The notes under the pieces: generated by a model
What the model was told of the DNA's origin: nothing
What the model saw: the letters and a program-made list of their open reading frames with translations, nothing else
The model's database searches: none
Part shown: positions 8,106-16,782 of the stretch, piece after piece
How positions within the stretch are numbered: position 1 is the first letter of the stretch
How the letters are laid out: each line of letters starts with the position of its first letter
Made by a program: the position numbers and the translations under genes
DNA from: Bradyrhizobium sp. DOA9
GTDB lineage: Bacteria > Pseudomonadota > Alphaproteobacteria > Rhizobiales > Xanthobacteraceae
Assembly: GCF_000617845.2 (NCBI RefSeq)
Contig: NZ_DF820425.1
Span: forward strand, 6,206,741 to 6,270,740
Length of the DNA stretch: 64,000 nt
Reading direction: 5' to 3'

Positions 8106-9329
8106 ATGACCGCCCATTACGACGCCCGCGAGACGCGTGAGCAAGCCGCGCGCGAGGCCGACCTGTTCGCCCGCCTCCCGGAGGTACTGCGCGCCGCGAT
8201 CGCCGCCCCGGCCTATGCCGAGCGGCTCAAAGGCTGCGATCCCGCCACCGTGACCTCCAGGGCGGCTCTGGCGGAGCTACCGGTGTTGCGCAAGTCGGAA
8301 CTGCCCGCCCTGCACAAGGCCTCGGCGCCCTTCGGAGGCTTCGTGGCGGGAGCCCCGGGCTCGTTCGCCCGCCTCTTCACCTCCCCAGGCCCGATCTTCG
8401 AGCCGGAAGGGCGGCAGGCCGATCCCTGGCGCGGCGCAAGGGCCCTGTTCGCAGCCGGGTTCCGTCCCGACGATGTCGTCCTCAACACCTTCAGCTACCA
8501 TCTCACCCCCGGGGGGTTCATCTTCGATGCGTCGGCGCGGGCCCTCGGCTGCGCTGTGATCCCGGCCGGCCCGGGCAACACGGAACAGCAATTCGAGCTG
8601 ATCGAGGCCTACCGGCCGGTCGGCTACAGCGGCACGCCGGATTTCCTGAAGATCCTGCTCGATGCCGCGGCAAACTCGGGGCGTGACCTCTCCTCAATCA
8701 AGCGCGCGCTGGTCTCGGGCGCTGCGTTCCCGCCCTCGCTCCAGGCCGAGATCAAGACGCGCGGCATCGACGCTTACCAGGCCTTCGGCACGGCCGATCT
8801 CGGCCTGATCGCCTTCGAGACCGAGGCACGCGAAGGCATGGTCGTGAACGAGGACCTGATCCTGGAGATCGTCAAGCCCGGCACCGGCGATCCCGTGACC
8901 CCAGGCGACGTCGGCGAGATCGTGGTGACCTCGCTCGACCCGCACCATCCCTGGATCCGGCTTGCGCTCGGCGACCTCACCGCAGCCTTGCCCGGCACGA
9001 GCCCATGCGGGCGTACCAACATGCGCATCAAGGGCTGGATGGGCCGCGCCGACCAGACCACCAAGATCAAGGGCATGTTCGTCCGGCCCGAGCAGATCGC
9101 CGAGATCGGCCAGCGCCACGCCGGGCTCGGAAGACTACGCCTCGTCGTCACGCGCCAAGGCGAGACCGACGCCATGACGTTGAGGGCGGAAACGGCGGCC
9201 GCGAGCGAGGCGCTGCGCGAAGAGATCGCCGGTACCTTGCGCGCCGTGACCAAACTCGGCGGCACGGTTGAGCTGGTCAGCCCCGGCACGCTGCCGAACG
9301 ACGGCAAGGTGATCGCGGACGAGCGCTAG
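8106..9329 (+). CDS. PaaK-like phenylacetate-CoA ligase family protein
   Basis: 407-aa AMP-forming ligase of the phenylacetate-CoA ligase family, close in length to PaaK (about 430 aa). The family pattern is seen in PVLRKSELPALH near residue 60, LNTFSYHLTPGGFIFD near 128 and GYSGTPDFLKILLD near 175. QAFGTADLGLIAFETEARE lies near 223, and the C-terminal hinge DQTTKIKGMFVRPEQIAEI near 317. The usual Ser/Thr/Gly-rich nucleotide loop appears as FTSPGPIFEPEG, which is atypical. With the acyl-CoA ligase and HAAT transporter upstream it suggests uptake and activation of aromatic acids. Its stop overlaps the convergent carbamoyltransferase stop within a CTAG. Confidence 0.85.
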   Translation: MTAHYDARETREQAAREADLFARLPEVLRAAIAAPAYAERLKGCDPATVTSRAALAELPVLRKSELPALHKASAPFGGFVAGAPGSFARLFTSPGPIFEPEGRQADPWRGARALFAAGFRPDDVVLNTFSYHLTPGGFIFDASARALGCAVIPAGPGNTEQQFELIEAYRPVGYSGTPDFLKILLDAAANSGRDLSSIKRALVSGAAFPPSLQAEIKTRGIDAYQAFGTADLGLIAFETEAREGMVVNEDLILEIVKPGTGDPVTPGDVGEIVVTSLDPHHPWIRLALGDLTAALPGTSPCGRTNMRIKGWMGRADQTTKIKGMFVRPEQIAEIGQRHAGLGRLRLVVTRQGETDAMTLRAETAAASEALREEIAGTLRAVTKLGGTVELVSPGTLPNDGKVIADER

Positions 9330-10969
9330 TCTCGGCTCGATTTCGAAAGCCGGTAATTGCCGAGATAGAGCACGTCCAGGCCCGAGCAGAAATAGGTGTG
9401 CAACGCCTCCAGCGGCGCGTTCACCGTCGGCTGCTCGTTGATGTTGAGGCTGGTGTTGATCAGCACCGGAAGCGAGGTCGCCTTCGCGAACTCGCCGATC
9501 AGGCGGCTGTAGAGCGGATTGCTGTCGGCATGAACGCTCTGGATCCGCGCGGTGTTGTCGACATGGACCACCGCAGGCATGGTCTCGGCGACCTTCCCGT
9601 TGACCGGGAACGTCACGACCATGAACGGCGCGTCGAACGTATCCTCGAAGTAGTCGGCCTGGCGCTCGTACAGCACCGACGGGCAGAACGGACGGAACTC
9701 CTCGCGGTACTTGATGGTGAGATTGATGCGATCCTTCATGCCCGCATGGCGCGGATCAGCCAGGATCGAGCGGTTGCCGAGCGCGCGCGGACCGTATTCC
9801 ATCCGCCCCTGAAACCAGCCCACGGTCTTCTGCTCCGTCAGGTCGGTGACGCAGCGCGACACGGGATCGTCGAGCAGCTCGAAGCGCGCGCCGATCTTGT
9901 CCAGCGTCTCCCGGATCGTGTCGTTCGAATAGTCCGGTCCCCAGTAAGCGTGGGTCAGCGGCGCGATCGCGTGGCCCGCCTCGGCGCATTTCATCATCGC
10001 TGCGCCAAGCGCCACGCCGGCATCGTGCGGCACCGGCGGCACGTAGAGTCGCTTTACGGCTGGCTCCGCGGCGATCTCCATGTTCATCTTGCAGTTCAGC
10101 CCGACGCCGCCGGCGATGCAGACGTCGCCGCAGCCGGTCTCGGCAATCGCAGAGCGGATCACCTCGGTGGTGACGATCTCGAGCTGCTTCTGGCCGCTCG
10201 CGGCAATGTTGGTCAGGCGCTGGTCGAGCGGCGCGCCACGCAGCCGCCGCGGACCCAGGATCTCCTCCATCTTCTCGGTGAAGATGCGTTCCTGCCGCGT
10301 CGAGAAATCGCTGGTGAAGATGTCGGCGTCGCGCCGGCGCTTGTCGAGCTCGGGATCGAGCTCGTAATTGATGCCGTTCGGCCGTAGCAGCTTGGCGAAC
10401 TTGTCGAGATAGTCCGGGCTGCCATAGGACGACAGGCCCATGACCTTGTACTCGTCATTGGTCATCTGATAGCCGAGATACTGCGTCAGCATCCCGTAAT
10501 AGAGACCAAGACTGTTGTGGCGACCAAATCGCGTCAGCACGCGGAAGTCGTTGCCGCGCGCATGGGCGACGAGGCCGGAGCTGGAATCGCCCGAGAAATC
10601 GAAGCAGGCCACCGTCGCCTCGGAAAATCCGGAGCCGTAGAACGAGCTCGCGGCATGACAGAGATGATGGTCGTAGAGCTCGATCTTCGGGCTGTGGCCG
10701 AACTGATACCTGAAATATTCGGCGAGGCGCTGCGCGTAATTGGTGTAGGTCTTCAGCGGCGAACAGATCCAGTCGACCTCGCGCATGGTGATGCCGGCCT
10801 GCTTGAGGCAGAATCCGATCGCGCCACGCGGCAGCTCGCCGCGCGCATGCTTCGCCAGCGTGAAGCGCTCCTCCTCCGCGGCTGCGATCAACTCGCCGTC
10901 GCGCAGCAGCACCGCCGCACCGTCGTGATGCCCGTGCTTGATCCCCGAGCTGATTCCGATCACATACAT
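9326..10969 (-). CDS. Carbamoyltransferase (NodU/CmcH/TobZ family)
   Basis: 547-aa enzyme expected to transfer carbamoyl from carbamoyl phosphate, via carbamoyl-AMP, to a hydroxyl of a sugar. The N-terminal Kae1-like domain begins MYVIGISSGIKHGHHDGAAV and has the metal/ATP-site motif DHHLCHAASSFYGSGF; GGVGLNCKMNMEIA and EYGPRALGNRSILADPR follow. The C-terminal substrate domain has INTSLNINEQPTV. The start is set at MYVIGIS (10969); 15 upstream in-frame residues lack family similarity. NodU itself carbamoylates Nod factors, but no nod gene is nearby. The gene diverges from an ulosonate-like operon, so the acceptor is more likely a surface-glycan sugar. Confidence 0.93.
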   Translation of the reverse strand: MYVIGISSGIKHGHHDGAAVLLRDGELIAAAEEERFTLAKHARGELPRGAIGFCLKQAGITMREVDWICSPLKTYTNYAQRLAEYFRYQFGHSPKIELYDHHLCHAASSFYGSGFSEATVACFDFSGDSSSGLVAHARGNDFRVLTRFGRHNSLGLYYGMLTQYLGYQMTNDEYKVMGLSSYGSPDYLDKFAKLLRPNGINYELDPELDKRRRDADIFTSDFSTRQERIFTEKMEEILGPRRLRGAPLDQRLTNIAASGQKQLEIVTTEVIRSAIAETGCGDVCIAGGVGLNCKMNMEIAAEPAVKRLYVPPVPHDAGVALGAAMMKCAEAGHAIAPLTHAYWGPDYSNDTIRETLDKIGARFELLDDPVSRCVTDLTEQKTVGWFQGRMEYGPRALGNRSILADPRHAGMKDRINLTIKYREEFRPFCPSVLYERQADYFEDTFDAPFMVVTFPVNGKVAETMPAVVHVDNTARIQSVHADSNPLYSRLIGEFAKATSLPVLINTSLNINEQPTVNAPLEALHTYFCSGLDVLYLGNYRLSKSSRD

Positions 10970-11172
10970 ATCGCGTAGACCCCTTGCGAAGCCTTCTATA
11001 GAAACCGCCGCCAATGTAAATCGGCTGCGGTCCGACGGGGGTGCTTGACGGCGGCCAAATTGGGGCGACTACCCCCTAGGGGAGCAGGAACCTTGCATCG
11101 TCCCTGCGGCTCCCGTATTACCAACCCTTGCTGCGATACGGCCTGTAATTGGCCCTTCCTGGACCCCAAAAC
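10970..11172. promoter_or_regulatory. Divergent intergenic region with a hairpin leader
   Basis: 203 bases between the diverging carbamoyltransferase and CBS-kinase genes; promoters for both must lie here. On the minus side a TATAGA box (complement of TCTATA at 10996-11001) lies about 30 bases before the carbamoyltransferase start. On the plus side GGGAGC (11080-11085) can pair with GCTCCC (11109-11114), with AGG/CCT pairing inside, and a CCCCTAGGGG palindrome occupies 11073-11082. A TTGACG occurs at 11044-11049 without a convincing -10. The function of the hairpin is inferred only. Confidence 0.35.
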
Positions 11173-12558
11173 GTGCTTGACCGAACCCTCGTCACCATCG
11201 TCGAGACCGAGACCATTGAGGAAGCCTTCCGGCGCCTGAATGCGAACATGCTCGGCATCCTGTTCGCGCAGGACGCGAGCGGGCGAATCGTCGGTGCCGT
11301 GACGGACGGTGACATCCGCAGGCGCATGCTGACCGGCATCACGATCCAGGACCGGGTTGCGTCCTGCATCAACCGCAACTTCGTCTGGGCACCGACCGGC
11401 GGCCCACGCGAGCAGATCCTCAAGCTGCTCGACCAGCGCGTCCACGTGGTGCCGATCCTCGATGGCGAGGGGCGGCTGGTGGACGTGTTCAGCCGTGAGC
11501 TGTTCAACCTGTCGGAAGAGAGCGAGGTGTTCGCGCGCGCCCGCTCGCCGGTGCGGATCAGCTTCTCCGGCGGCGGCACCGACCTGACGCATTATTTCGT
11601 GGCGAATGACGGAGGCGCGGTCATCAGCGCCACGATCAAGATGTACGCTCACGCGACGCTGCGGCGCCGGAGAGATCCCAGCATCCGGATCTACTCGCAC
11701 GACTTCCGCCGCACGGTCGAGGCCGAAAATCTCGCGGAGCTCGGAACGGGCGGAGATCTCGCACTGATCAAGTCGGTCGTGCGCCTGATCAAGCCGACAT
11801 ACGGCTTCGAGCTCGAAGTGTCCGCGGACTTTCCGGTTGGATCGGGCCTCGGCGGCTCCGCTGTGGTCTCGTCGGCGATCATCGGCTGCTTCAATGAATT
11901 TCGCAGCGACCAGTGGGACCGCCACGAGATCGCGGAGATGGCCTTCCAGGCCGAGCGGCTGATGCTCAACATTCCGGGCGGCTGGCAGGATCAGTACGCC
12001 ACCGTGTTCGGCGGCTTCAATCACATGGAGTTCTTCTCCGATCAGAACACCATCGTGCCGCTTCGCCTCGATCCCAACATCATCGCCGAGCTCGAAGAGA
12101 GCCTGGTGCTCTGCTATGTCGGCGCGGGCCGCGATTCCGGTGCCATTCACCGCGACCAGAAGGCCCAGCACGAGACCAGCGACGCCGTCGCCGCAGCTGC
12201 CAAGCAGAAGGAAGTGACGCGCGACATCAGGCGGCATCTGCTGCGCGGCCAGCTGCTGGAATGCGGCCGGCTGATCGACGAGGCCTGGCACGCCAAACGC
12301 AAGCTGAGCTCCAAGATCTCGTCGGACACGATCGATGCGATCTACGATTTTGCCAAGCAGCATGGCGCGGTCGGCGGCAAGTTGCTCGGCGCCGGCGGCG
12401 GCGGTTACTTCATGTTCTTCGTCCGTCCATTCGAGCGCTACCAGCTGATCGCGGCGCTGGAACAAGAAGGGCACAGCTGTTCGCGCATCATGTTCGAGGA
12501 GAACGGGCTGCGGACGTGGAAATCGCGTGTTCCCGCGCAGGCCGCCCCACGCATATGA
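11173..12558 (+). CDS. CBS-pair / GHMP sugar kinase fusion (HddA-like)
   Basis: 461-aa two-part protein. Residues about 1-120 form two CBS motifs (GAVTDGDIRRRML; VHVVPILDGEGRLVDVF), a nucleotide-sensing module. From about 125 on it is a GHMP kinase: SPVRISFSGGGTDL (motif 1), FPVGSGLGGSAVVSSA (ATP loop) and LLGAGGGGYFMFFV (motif 3). The nearest described activity is D-glycero-D-manno-heptose 7-phosphate kinase (HddA), making a sugar 1-phosphate. The start is uncertain: GTG at 11173 matches the CBS boundary of the ptmE protein, while a TTG at 11149 just after an in-frame stop adds 8 residues. First gene of a tight operon with the NeuB-TIM fusion; substrate could be a heptose or the precursor aldose of that pathway. 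Confidence 0.85.
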   Translation: MLDRTLVTIVETETIEEAFRRLNANMLGILFAQDASGRIVGAVTDGDIRRRMLTGITIQDRVASCINRNFVWAPTGGPREQILKLLDQRVHVVPILDGEGRLVDVFSRELFNLSEESEVFARARSPVRISFSGGGTDLTHYFVANDGGAVISATIKMYAHATLRRRRDPSIRIYSHDFRRTVEAENLAELGTGGDLALIKSVVRLIKPTYGFELEVSADFPVGSGLGGSAVVSSAIIGCFNEFRSDQWDRHEIAEMAFQAERLMLNIPGGWQDQYATVFGGFNHMEFFSDQNTIVPLRLDPNIIAELEESLVLCYVGAGRDSGAIHRDQKAQHETSDAVAAAAKQKEVTRDIRRHLLRGQLLECGRLIDEAWHAKRKLSSKISSDTIDAIYDFAKQHGAVGGKLLGAGGGGYFMFFVRPFERYQLIAALEQEGHSCSRIMFEENGLRTWKSRVPAQAAPRI

Positions 12559-12571
12559 GACGAGAATGTTG

Positions 12572-14491
12572 ATGACATCGCCCAAACAGCCTGCTCCGGT
12601 CCGCATCGGCAACCGTCTTCTGGGCGATGGCGAACCCTGCTACGTCATCGCCGAGATCGGCAACAACCATAATGGCGATTTCGACCGCGCCATTGCGCTG
12701 GTCGACGCCGCGGTCGCGGCCGGAGCCGATTGCGCCAAATTCCAGATGCGCAAGCTCGAGGAAGTCTATCGCGCCTCGAGCCTGTCCGGGAAAGACGACG
12801 ACCTCGCCGTCGAATATACGCTCGATCTTCTGCGCCGCTTCGAGCTGCCGACCGCACAGCAGAAGAAGATCGCCGAGTACTGCGCAGCCAAGGGCATCGA
12901 GTACCTCTGCACGCCCTGGGACGCGAAGAGCGTCGCCGTGCTCGAAGGCTTCGGCGTAAAGGCCTACAAGGTCGCCTCGGCCGACCTCACCAACCTGCCG
13001 CTGCTCGCCCGTCTCGCCGCCACCGGCAAGACGCTGATCGTCTCGACCGGCATGAGCACGACGGACGAGATCAAGGCCGCGGCGAAATTCCTCGACGACC
13101 GCAATGCCAGCTACGTGCTGCTGCATTGCCAGAGCACCTATCCGGCCGCGCTCCACAACATCCATTTGCGTTTCATGGAAACGCTGCGCGAGATCCATCC
13201 CGTCGTCGGCTATTCCGGCCACGAGCGCGGCATTGCCGTCTCGACGGCCGCCGTCGCGCTCGGCGCCGTCGTTATCGAACGCCACATCACGCTCGATCGC
13301 GAGATGGAAGGTCCGGACCATGCCGCAAGTCTCGAGCCGGAGGAATTCAAGGCGCTCGTTTCCGGCATTCGCGAGGTCGAGGCGGCGCGCGGCGAGAAGC
13401 TCGCCGAGCGCGCGCTGAGCCAGGGTGAGCTGATCAACCGCGAGAACCTCGCCAAGAGCCTGGTGGCCGCGCGCGACCTGTCGGTCGGCACCGTGATCTC
13501 CGAAGCCGACATCGCCGTGAAGAGTCCGGGACAGGGTCTGTCGCCGCTGAAGATGCCGGCGCTGCTCGGCCGCAAGCTGACGCGAACGATGGCGGCCGAC
13601 GACTATTTCTTCCAGAGCGACCTCAACGAAGGCGCCGCGAAGGCGCGGCGCTACAGGTTCGACCGCCCCTGGGGCGTGCCGGTGCGCTATCACGATACCG
13701 AGCGTTTCCTGGAAATCTGCGAGCCCGACATCATCGAATTCCATCTCAGCTACAGCGACATGGAGCGCGATCCGGCGGCCTATCTATCGGGCACCTATGA
13801 ACTCGGCTTCGTCGTGCATGCGCCGGAGCTGTTTGCCGGCTCCAAGCTGATGGACCTCGCAACGCCCGACGAGGCGCTGCGGCGCTACTCGCTCGAGCAG
13901 ACGCAGGCGGTGATCGACATCACCCGCGGCCTGAAGAAGTTCTTTCCCAGGACCAAGCGCCCGCCCATCGTCGCCAATATCGGCGGCTTCACCATGGACG
14001 AGCCGCTGCCGCCGGAGGCGAAAGCCGAACGCTACCGCATCTTTGCGCAGAGCTTGACCGAGCTCGACATGGACGGCGTCGAGCTGACGCCGCAGACCAT
14101 GGCGCCGTTCCCCTGGCATTTCGGCGGCCAGCGCCACCAGAACATCTTCATCTTCCCGGAGGAATCGGCCGCGTTCTGCGCCAGGCACGGCTTGCGCATG
14201 TGCGTCGACATCTCCCACACCAAGCTCGCCGCCAATCATTTCGGCTTCGACTTCGCGCAAGGCCTCGCCCAGTTCGGGCCGCACACCGCGCATCTGCATT
14301 TCGGCGACGCCAAGGGGCTCGACGGCGAAGGTCTCCAGATCGGCGAAGGCGAGATCGATTTCGACGAGATCGGACAGGTGCTGCGCAAGCATGCGCCGAC
14401 GGCCTCGTTCATTCCTGAAATATGGCAGGGCCACAAGAACATGGGCGAAGGCTTCTGGATCGCGCTCGAGCGTCTCGAGGGACACATCTGA
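12572..14491 (+). CDS. NeuB-type ulosonate synthase fused to a xylose-isomerase-like TIM barrel
   Basis: 639-aa fusion. Residues about 15-270 are the NeuB PEP-condensing barrel (YVIAEIGNNHNGDFDRAI, VASADLTNLPLL, VSTGMSTTDEI, GYSGHERGIAVS, ERHITLDREMEGPDHAASL). About 285-350 is the SAF/antifreeze-like domain (AARDLSVGTVISEADI, LLGRKL). About 355-639 is a sugar-phosphate isomerase/AP-endonuclease-2 barrel with candidate metal ligands in VVHAPEL, GVELTPQ, DISHTKLAANH, HLHFGD and IPEIWQGH. Ordinary NeuB/LegI ends near 350 aa. The ATG at 12572 has GAGACGAG seven bases upstream; an ATG at 12566 is closer to it. The predicted reaction is aldose plus PEP to a 3-deoxy-2-ulosonate, with the extra barrel preparing or modifying the sugar. 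The stop overlaps the next ATG. Confidence 0.9.
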   Translation: MTSPKQPAPVRIGNRLLGDGEPCYVIAEIGNNHNGDFDRAIALVDAAVAAGADCAKFQMRKLEEVYRASSLSGKDDDLAVEYTLDLLRRFELPTAQQKKIAEYCAAKGIEYLCTPWDAKSVAVLEGFGVKAYKVASADLTNLPLLARLAATGKTLIVSTGMSTTDEIKAAAKFLDDRNASYVLLHCQSTYPAALHNIHLRFMETLREIHPVVGYSGHERGIAVSTAAVALGAVVIERHITLDREMEGPDHAASLEPEEFKALVSGIREVEAARGEKLAERALSQGELINRENLAKSLVAARDLSVGTVISEADIAVKSPGQGLSPLKMPALLGRKLTRTMAADDYFFQSDLNEGAAKARRYRFDRPWGVPVRYHDTERFLEICEPDIIEFHLSYSDMERDPAAYLSGTYELGFVVHAPELFAGSKLMDLATPDEALRRYSLEQTQAVIDITRGLKKFFPRTKRPPIVANIGGFTMDEPLPPEAKAERYRIFAQSLTELDMDGVELTPQTMAPFPWHFGGQRHQNIFIFPEESAAFCARHGLRMCVDISHTKLAANHFGFDFAQGLAQFGPHTAHLHFGDAKGLDGEGLQIGEGEIDFDEIGQVLRKHAPTASFIPEIWQGHKNMGEGFWIALERLEGHI

Positions 14492-15180
14492 TGACGCGCA
14501 AGACGCTGGCCGTGATCGCCGCGCGCGGCGGCTCCAAGGGTATCCCGCACAAGAACCTGCTCGATCTCTGCGGCAAGCCCCTGATTGCCTGGACGGTCGA
14601 ACAGGCCCGCGCGGCTCGCGGCGTCGACGTGGTGGCGGTCTCGTCGGACAGCGACGCCATCCTCGCCGCGGCCGAAGCCGCCGGGGCTGTCGGCGTGCGG
14701 CGTCCGGACGACATTTCAGGCGACCTCGCCTCCTCCGAATCCGCCTGGCTGCATGCTCTCGATGCGACCGAAACGCAGATGGGCCGGTTCGAGCGTGTCG
14801 TCGCGCTTCAGGCCACATCGCCGATCCGCGAGCCCAGCGACATCGAGAACGCGCTTGCGACCTTCGATCGCGACCATCTCGACAGCCTGCTGTCGGTCTG
14901 CGAGGTCGAGGACTACTTCAACTGGCGGATCGGCGCGAACGGCCCGGAGCCGATCAATTACGACTATCGCAACCGCCGCATGCGGCAGCAGATCGAAAAG
15001 CGCTACCTCGAGAACGGCTCGTTCTACGTCCTGATCCCATCCCTCCTGCGCGAGCAGAACAATCGTCTCGGCGGCAAGATCGGCTTTCACGTGATGGAGC
15101 GTCACAAGATGTTCCAGATCGACCGCCCCGAGGACGTCAAGCTCTGCGCCGCCATCATGCGCAGTTACGGCTATGCCTGA
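14491..15180 (+). CDS. CMP-ulosonate synthetase (NeuA/LegF-like cytidylyltransferase)
   Basis: 229-aa cytidylyltransferase that activates an ulosonic acid as its CMP derivative. The signature ARGGSKGIPHKNLLDLCGKP lies at residues 8-27. SSDSDAILAAA lies near 50, the substrate-binding LQATSPIREPSDI near 108, and the metal-binding IDRPEDV near the C-terminus. The chosen ATG overlaps the stop of the NeuB-TIM gene (TGATG); upstream in-frame residues are out-of-family. It is distinct from the legF copy at 35888, so the window has two CMP-sugar synthetases, each in an operon with its own NeuB. It should accept the product of the 12572 gene. Confidence 0.9.
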   Translation: MTRKTLAVIAARGGSKGIPHKNLLDLCGKPLIAWTVEQARAARGVDVVAVSSDSDAILAAAEAAGAVGVRRPDDISGDLASSESAWLHALDATETQMGRFERVVALQATSPIREPSDIENALATFDRDHLDSLLSVCEVEDYFNWRIGANGPEPINYDYRNRRMRQQIEKRYLENGSFYVLIPSLLREQNNRLGGKIGFHVMERHKMFQIDRPEDVKLCAAIMRSYGYA

Positions 15181-15937
15181 TCTCAGCGCCTTCTCTCTCG
15201 CAGGCAAGATCGCGGTGGTCACCGGCGCCTCGCGCGGCATTGGCGCGGCGATTGCGAGCGGCCTCGAGGACGCCGGAGCCACCGTGTTCGGCCTCAGCCG
15301 GTCCGGAACCGCGCCGCAGGGCGTCACCGCGATTGCATGCGACCTCTCCGACGACGGCGCGATCGCAGTGGCATTCCGCACCATCGCGGCAAACGGCGCT
15401 CGTATCGACGCACTCGTGAATGCCGCCGGCATCAGTCTTCCCGCCCAAGGCAGCGAGAGCGAGCTCGCACGCTTCCGCGCCACGGTCGCAACCGATCTCA
15501 CCGGCGTCTACGCCACGATCCTCGCCGCCTATCCGCTCCTGAAGAACGCGGGCGCGGCGGCGATCGTCAACGTCACCAGCATCAATTCCGTGCGCGGCTT
15601 CCCCGGCAATCCCGGCTACGTCGCGGCAAAGGCAGGACTTGCCGGGCTGACGCGCGCACTGGCCGCCGACTACGCGCCCGACGGCATCCGCGTCAACGCG
15701 CTGGCGCCGGGCTACGTCGCGACCGAGATGACCGCCAAGAGCTATGCCGATCCCGTCATGCACGAGGATCGGCGCCGCCACACCATGCTCGGCCGCTGGG
15801 GACAGCCCGCCGACATGGTGGGCGCCGCCGTTTTCCTGGCCTCGGAAGCCTCCGCCTATGTGACCGGCCAGGAAATCTTCGTCGACGGCGGCTGGATCGC
15901 CAAGGGCCTCGCCATCAGCTCGGGTAGCACATCGTGA
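15173..15937 (+). CDS. Short-chain dehydrogenase/reductase (operon member)
   Basis: 254-aa classical SDR. The cofactor motif TGASRGIGAAIA lies at residues 17-28, NAAG near 82, the catalytic Ser in NVTSINSVRG and the YVAAKAGLAGL (YxxxK) helix near 150. GYVATEMT lies near 182, and the C-terminus GQEIFVDGG is of the FabG type. The ATG lies within the last codons of the cytidylyltransferase (8-base overlap), so the two are co-translated. The substrate is probably a keto or hydroxyl group of the operon's sugar or its nucleotide form; nothing in the sequence shows which. It is unlikely to be fatty-acid FabG given the operon. Confidence 0.85.
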   Translation: MPDLSAFSLAGKIAVVTGASRGIGAAIASGLEDAGATVFGLSRSGTAPQGVTAIACDLSDDGAIAVAFRTIAANGARIDALVNAAGISLPAQGSESELARFRATVATDLTGVYATILAAYPLLKNAGAAAIVNVTSINSVRGFPGNPGYVAAKAGLAGLTRALAADYAPDGIRVNALAPGYVATEMTAKSYADPVMHEDRRRHTMLGRWGQPADMVGAAVFLASEASAYVTGQEIFVDGGWIAKGLAISSGSTS

Positions 15938-16782
15938 CCGCAACGCTCGAACGCATCGGCTTCATGCAGGGACGCCTGTCGGCTTTGGTCGACGGCAAGA
16001 TCCAGGCGTTCCCGTGGAACGAATGGCGCGAGGAATTTCCCCGCGCCAAGGCGCTCGGCCTGACGCGGATGGAGTGGACCATCGACCAGGAGCGCCTGCG
16101 CGAGAACCCGCTGACGACCGAGACGGGACAACAGGAGATCCTGGCGCTGGCGCGCGAGAACGGCGTGCGCATCCCGAGCCTCACCGGCGACTGCTTCATG
16201 CAGGCGCCGTTCTGGAAGGTCGATGCCGTCGTGCGCGATGCCCTCGTCAACGACCTCGATCTCCTGGTTGCCGCCTGCAGCCGCATCGGCATCGAATTCA
16301 TCGTGATCCCGCTGGTCGACAACGGCAACATCGAGCGCGAGAGCGAGAGCGACACGCTCAAGCGAGTGCTGATCGCCCGCCGCGAGCAGCTCGTGCGACA
16401 GAACGTCAAGATCGTCTTCGAATCCGATCTGCCGCCGCGCGATCTCGCCCGCTTCATGGAGGCATTTCCGGCCGAGGTCTTCGGCATCAACTATGACAGC
16501 GGCAACAGCGCTTCGCTGGGCTATGACAGCGCCGAGGAGATCGAAGCCTACGCGCCCCGCATTTTCAATGTCCATGTGAAGGACCGCGTGCGCGGCGGCA
16601 CCACCGTGCCACTCGGCACCGGCAACGCTGATCTTGCCAAGACGATCCGGCTGATCGAGCGCTCCGGCTACAGGGGACAGTACATCCTGCAAACCGCGCG
16701 GGCCAGCGATGGCGATCATGCCGGCGCGCTGGCGACATATCGCGACATGACGGTTCGCTGGATCGAGGATGCCGCGCGATGA
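15934..16782 (+). CDS. TIM-barrel sugar isomerase/epimerase family protein
   Basis: 282-aa AP-endonuclease-2/xylose-isomerase-like barrel. It opens with RIGFMQGRLSALVDGKIQAF, and its putative metal ligands are Glu in VFESD (near 154), Asp in NYDSGNS (near 180) and His in FNVHVKDR (near 208). The position where the fourth ligand Glu is usual reads ILQTARA, i.e. Gln. GTG start with a GTGA overlap to the upstream SDR; the stop overlaps the next ATG. It probably isomerises or epimerises a free or phosphorylated sugar before condensation by the NeuB-type enzyme. The operon therefore encodes two such barrels, this one and the C-terminal half of the 12572 fusion. Confidence 0.85.
   Translation: MTATLERIGFMQGRLSALVDGKIQAFPWNEWREEFPRAKALGLTRMEWTIDQERLRENPLTTETGQQEILALARENGVRIPSLTGDCFMQAPFWKVDAVVRDALVNDLDLLVAACSRIGIEFIVIPLVDNGNIERESESDTLKRVLIARREQLVRQNVKIVFESDLPPRDLARFMEAFPAEVFGINYDSGNSASLGYDSAEEIEAYAPRIFNVHVKDRVRGGTTVPLGTGNADLAKTIRLIERSGYRGQYILQTARASDGDHAGALATYRDMTVRWIEDAAR

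Noticed and set aside
9326..10969. NodU and hence a symbiosis (Nod factor) island
   Set aside because: No nodABC, nod box, nif or fix gene or insertion sequence is in the window; the family also acts on glycans and antibiotics.
10996..12612. Minus-strand open frame (538 codons) opposite the CBS-GHMP kinase
   Set aside because: Antisense shadow; no motifs, while CBS and GHMP motifs are clear on the plus strand.
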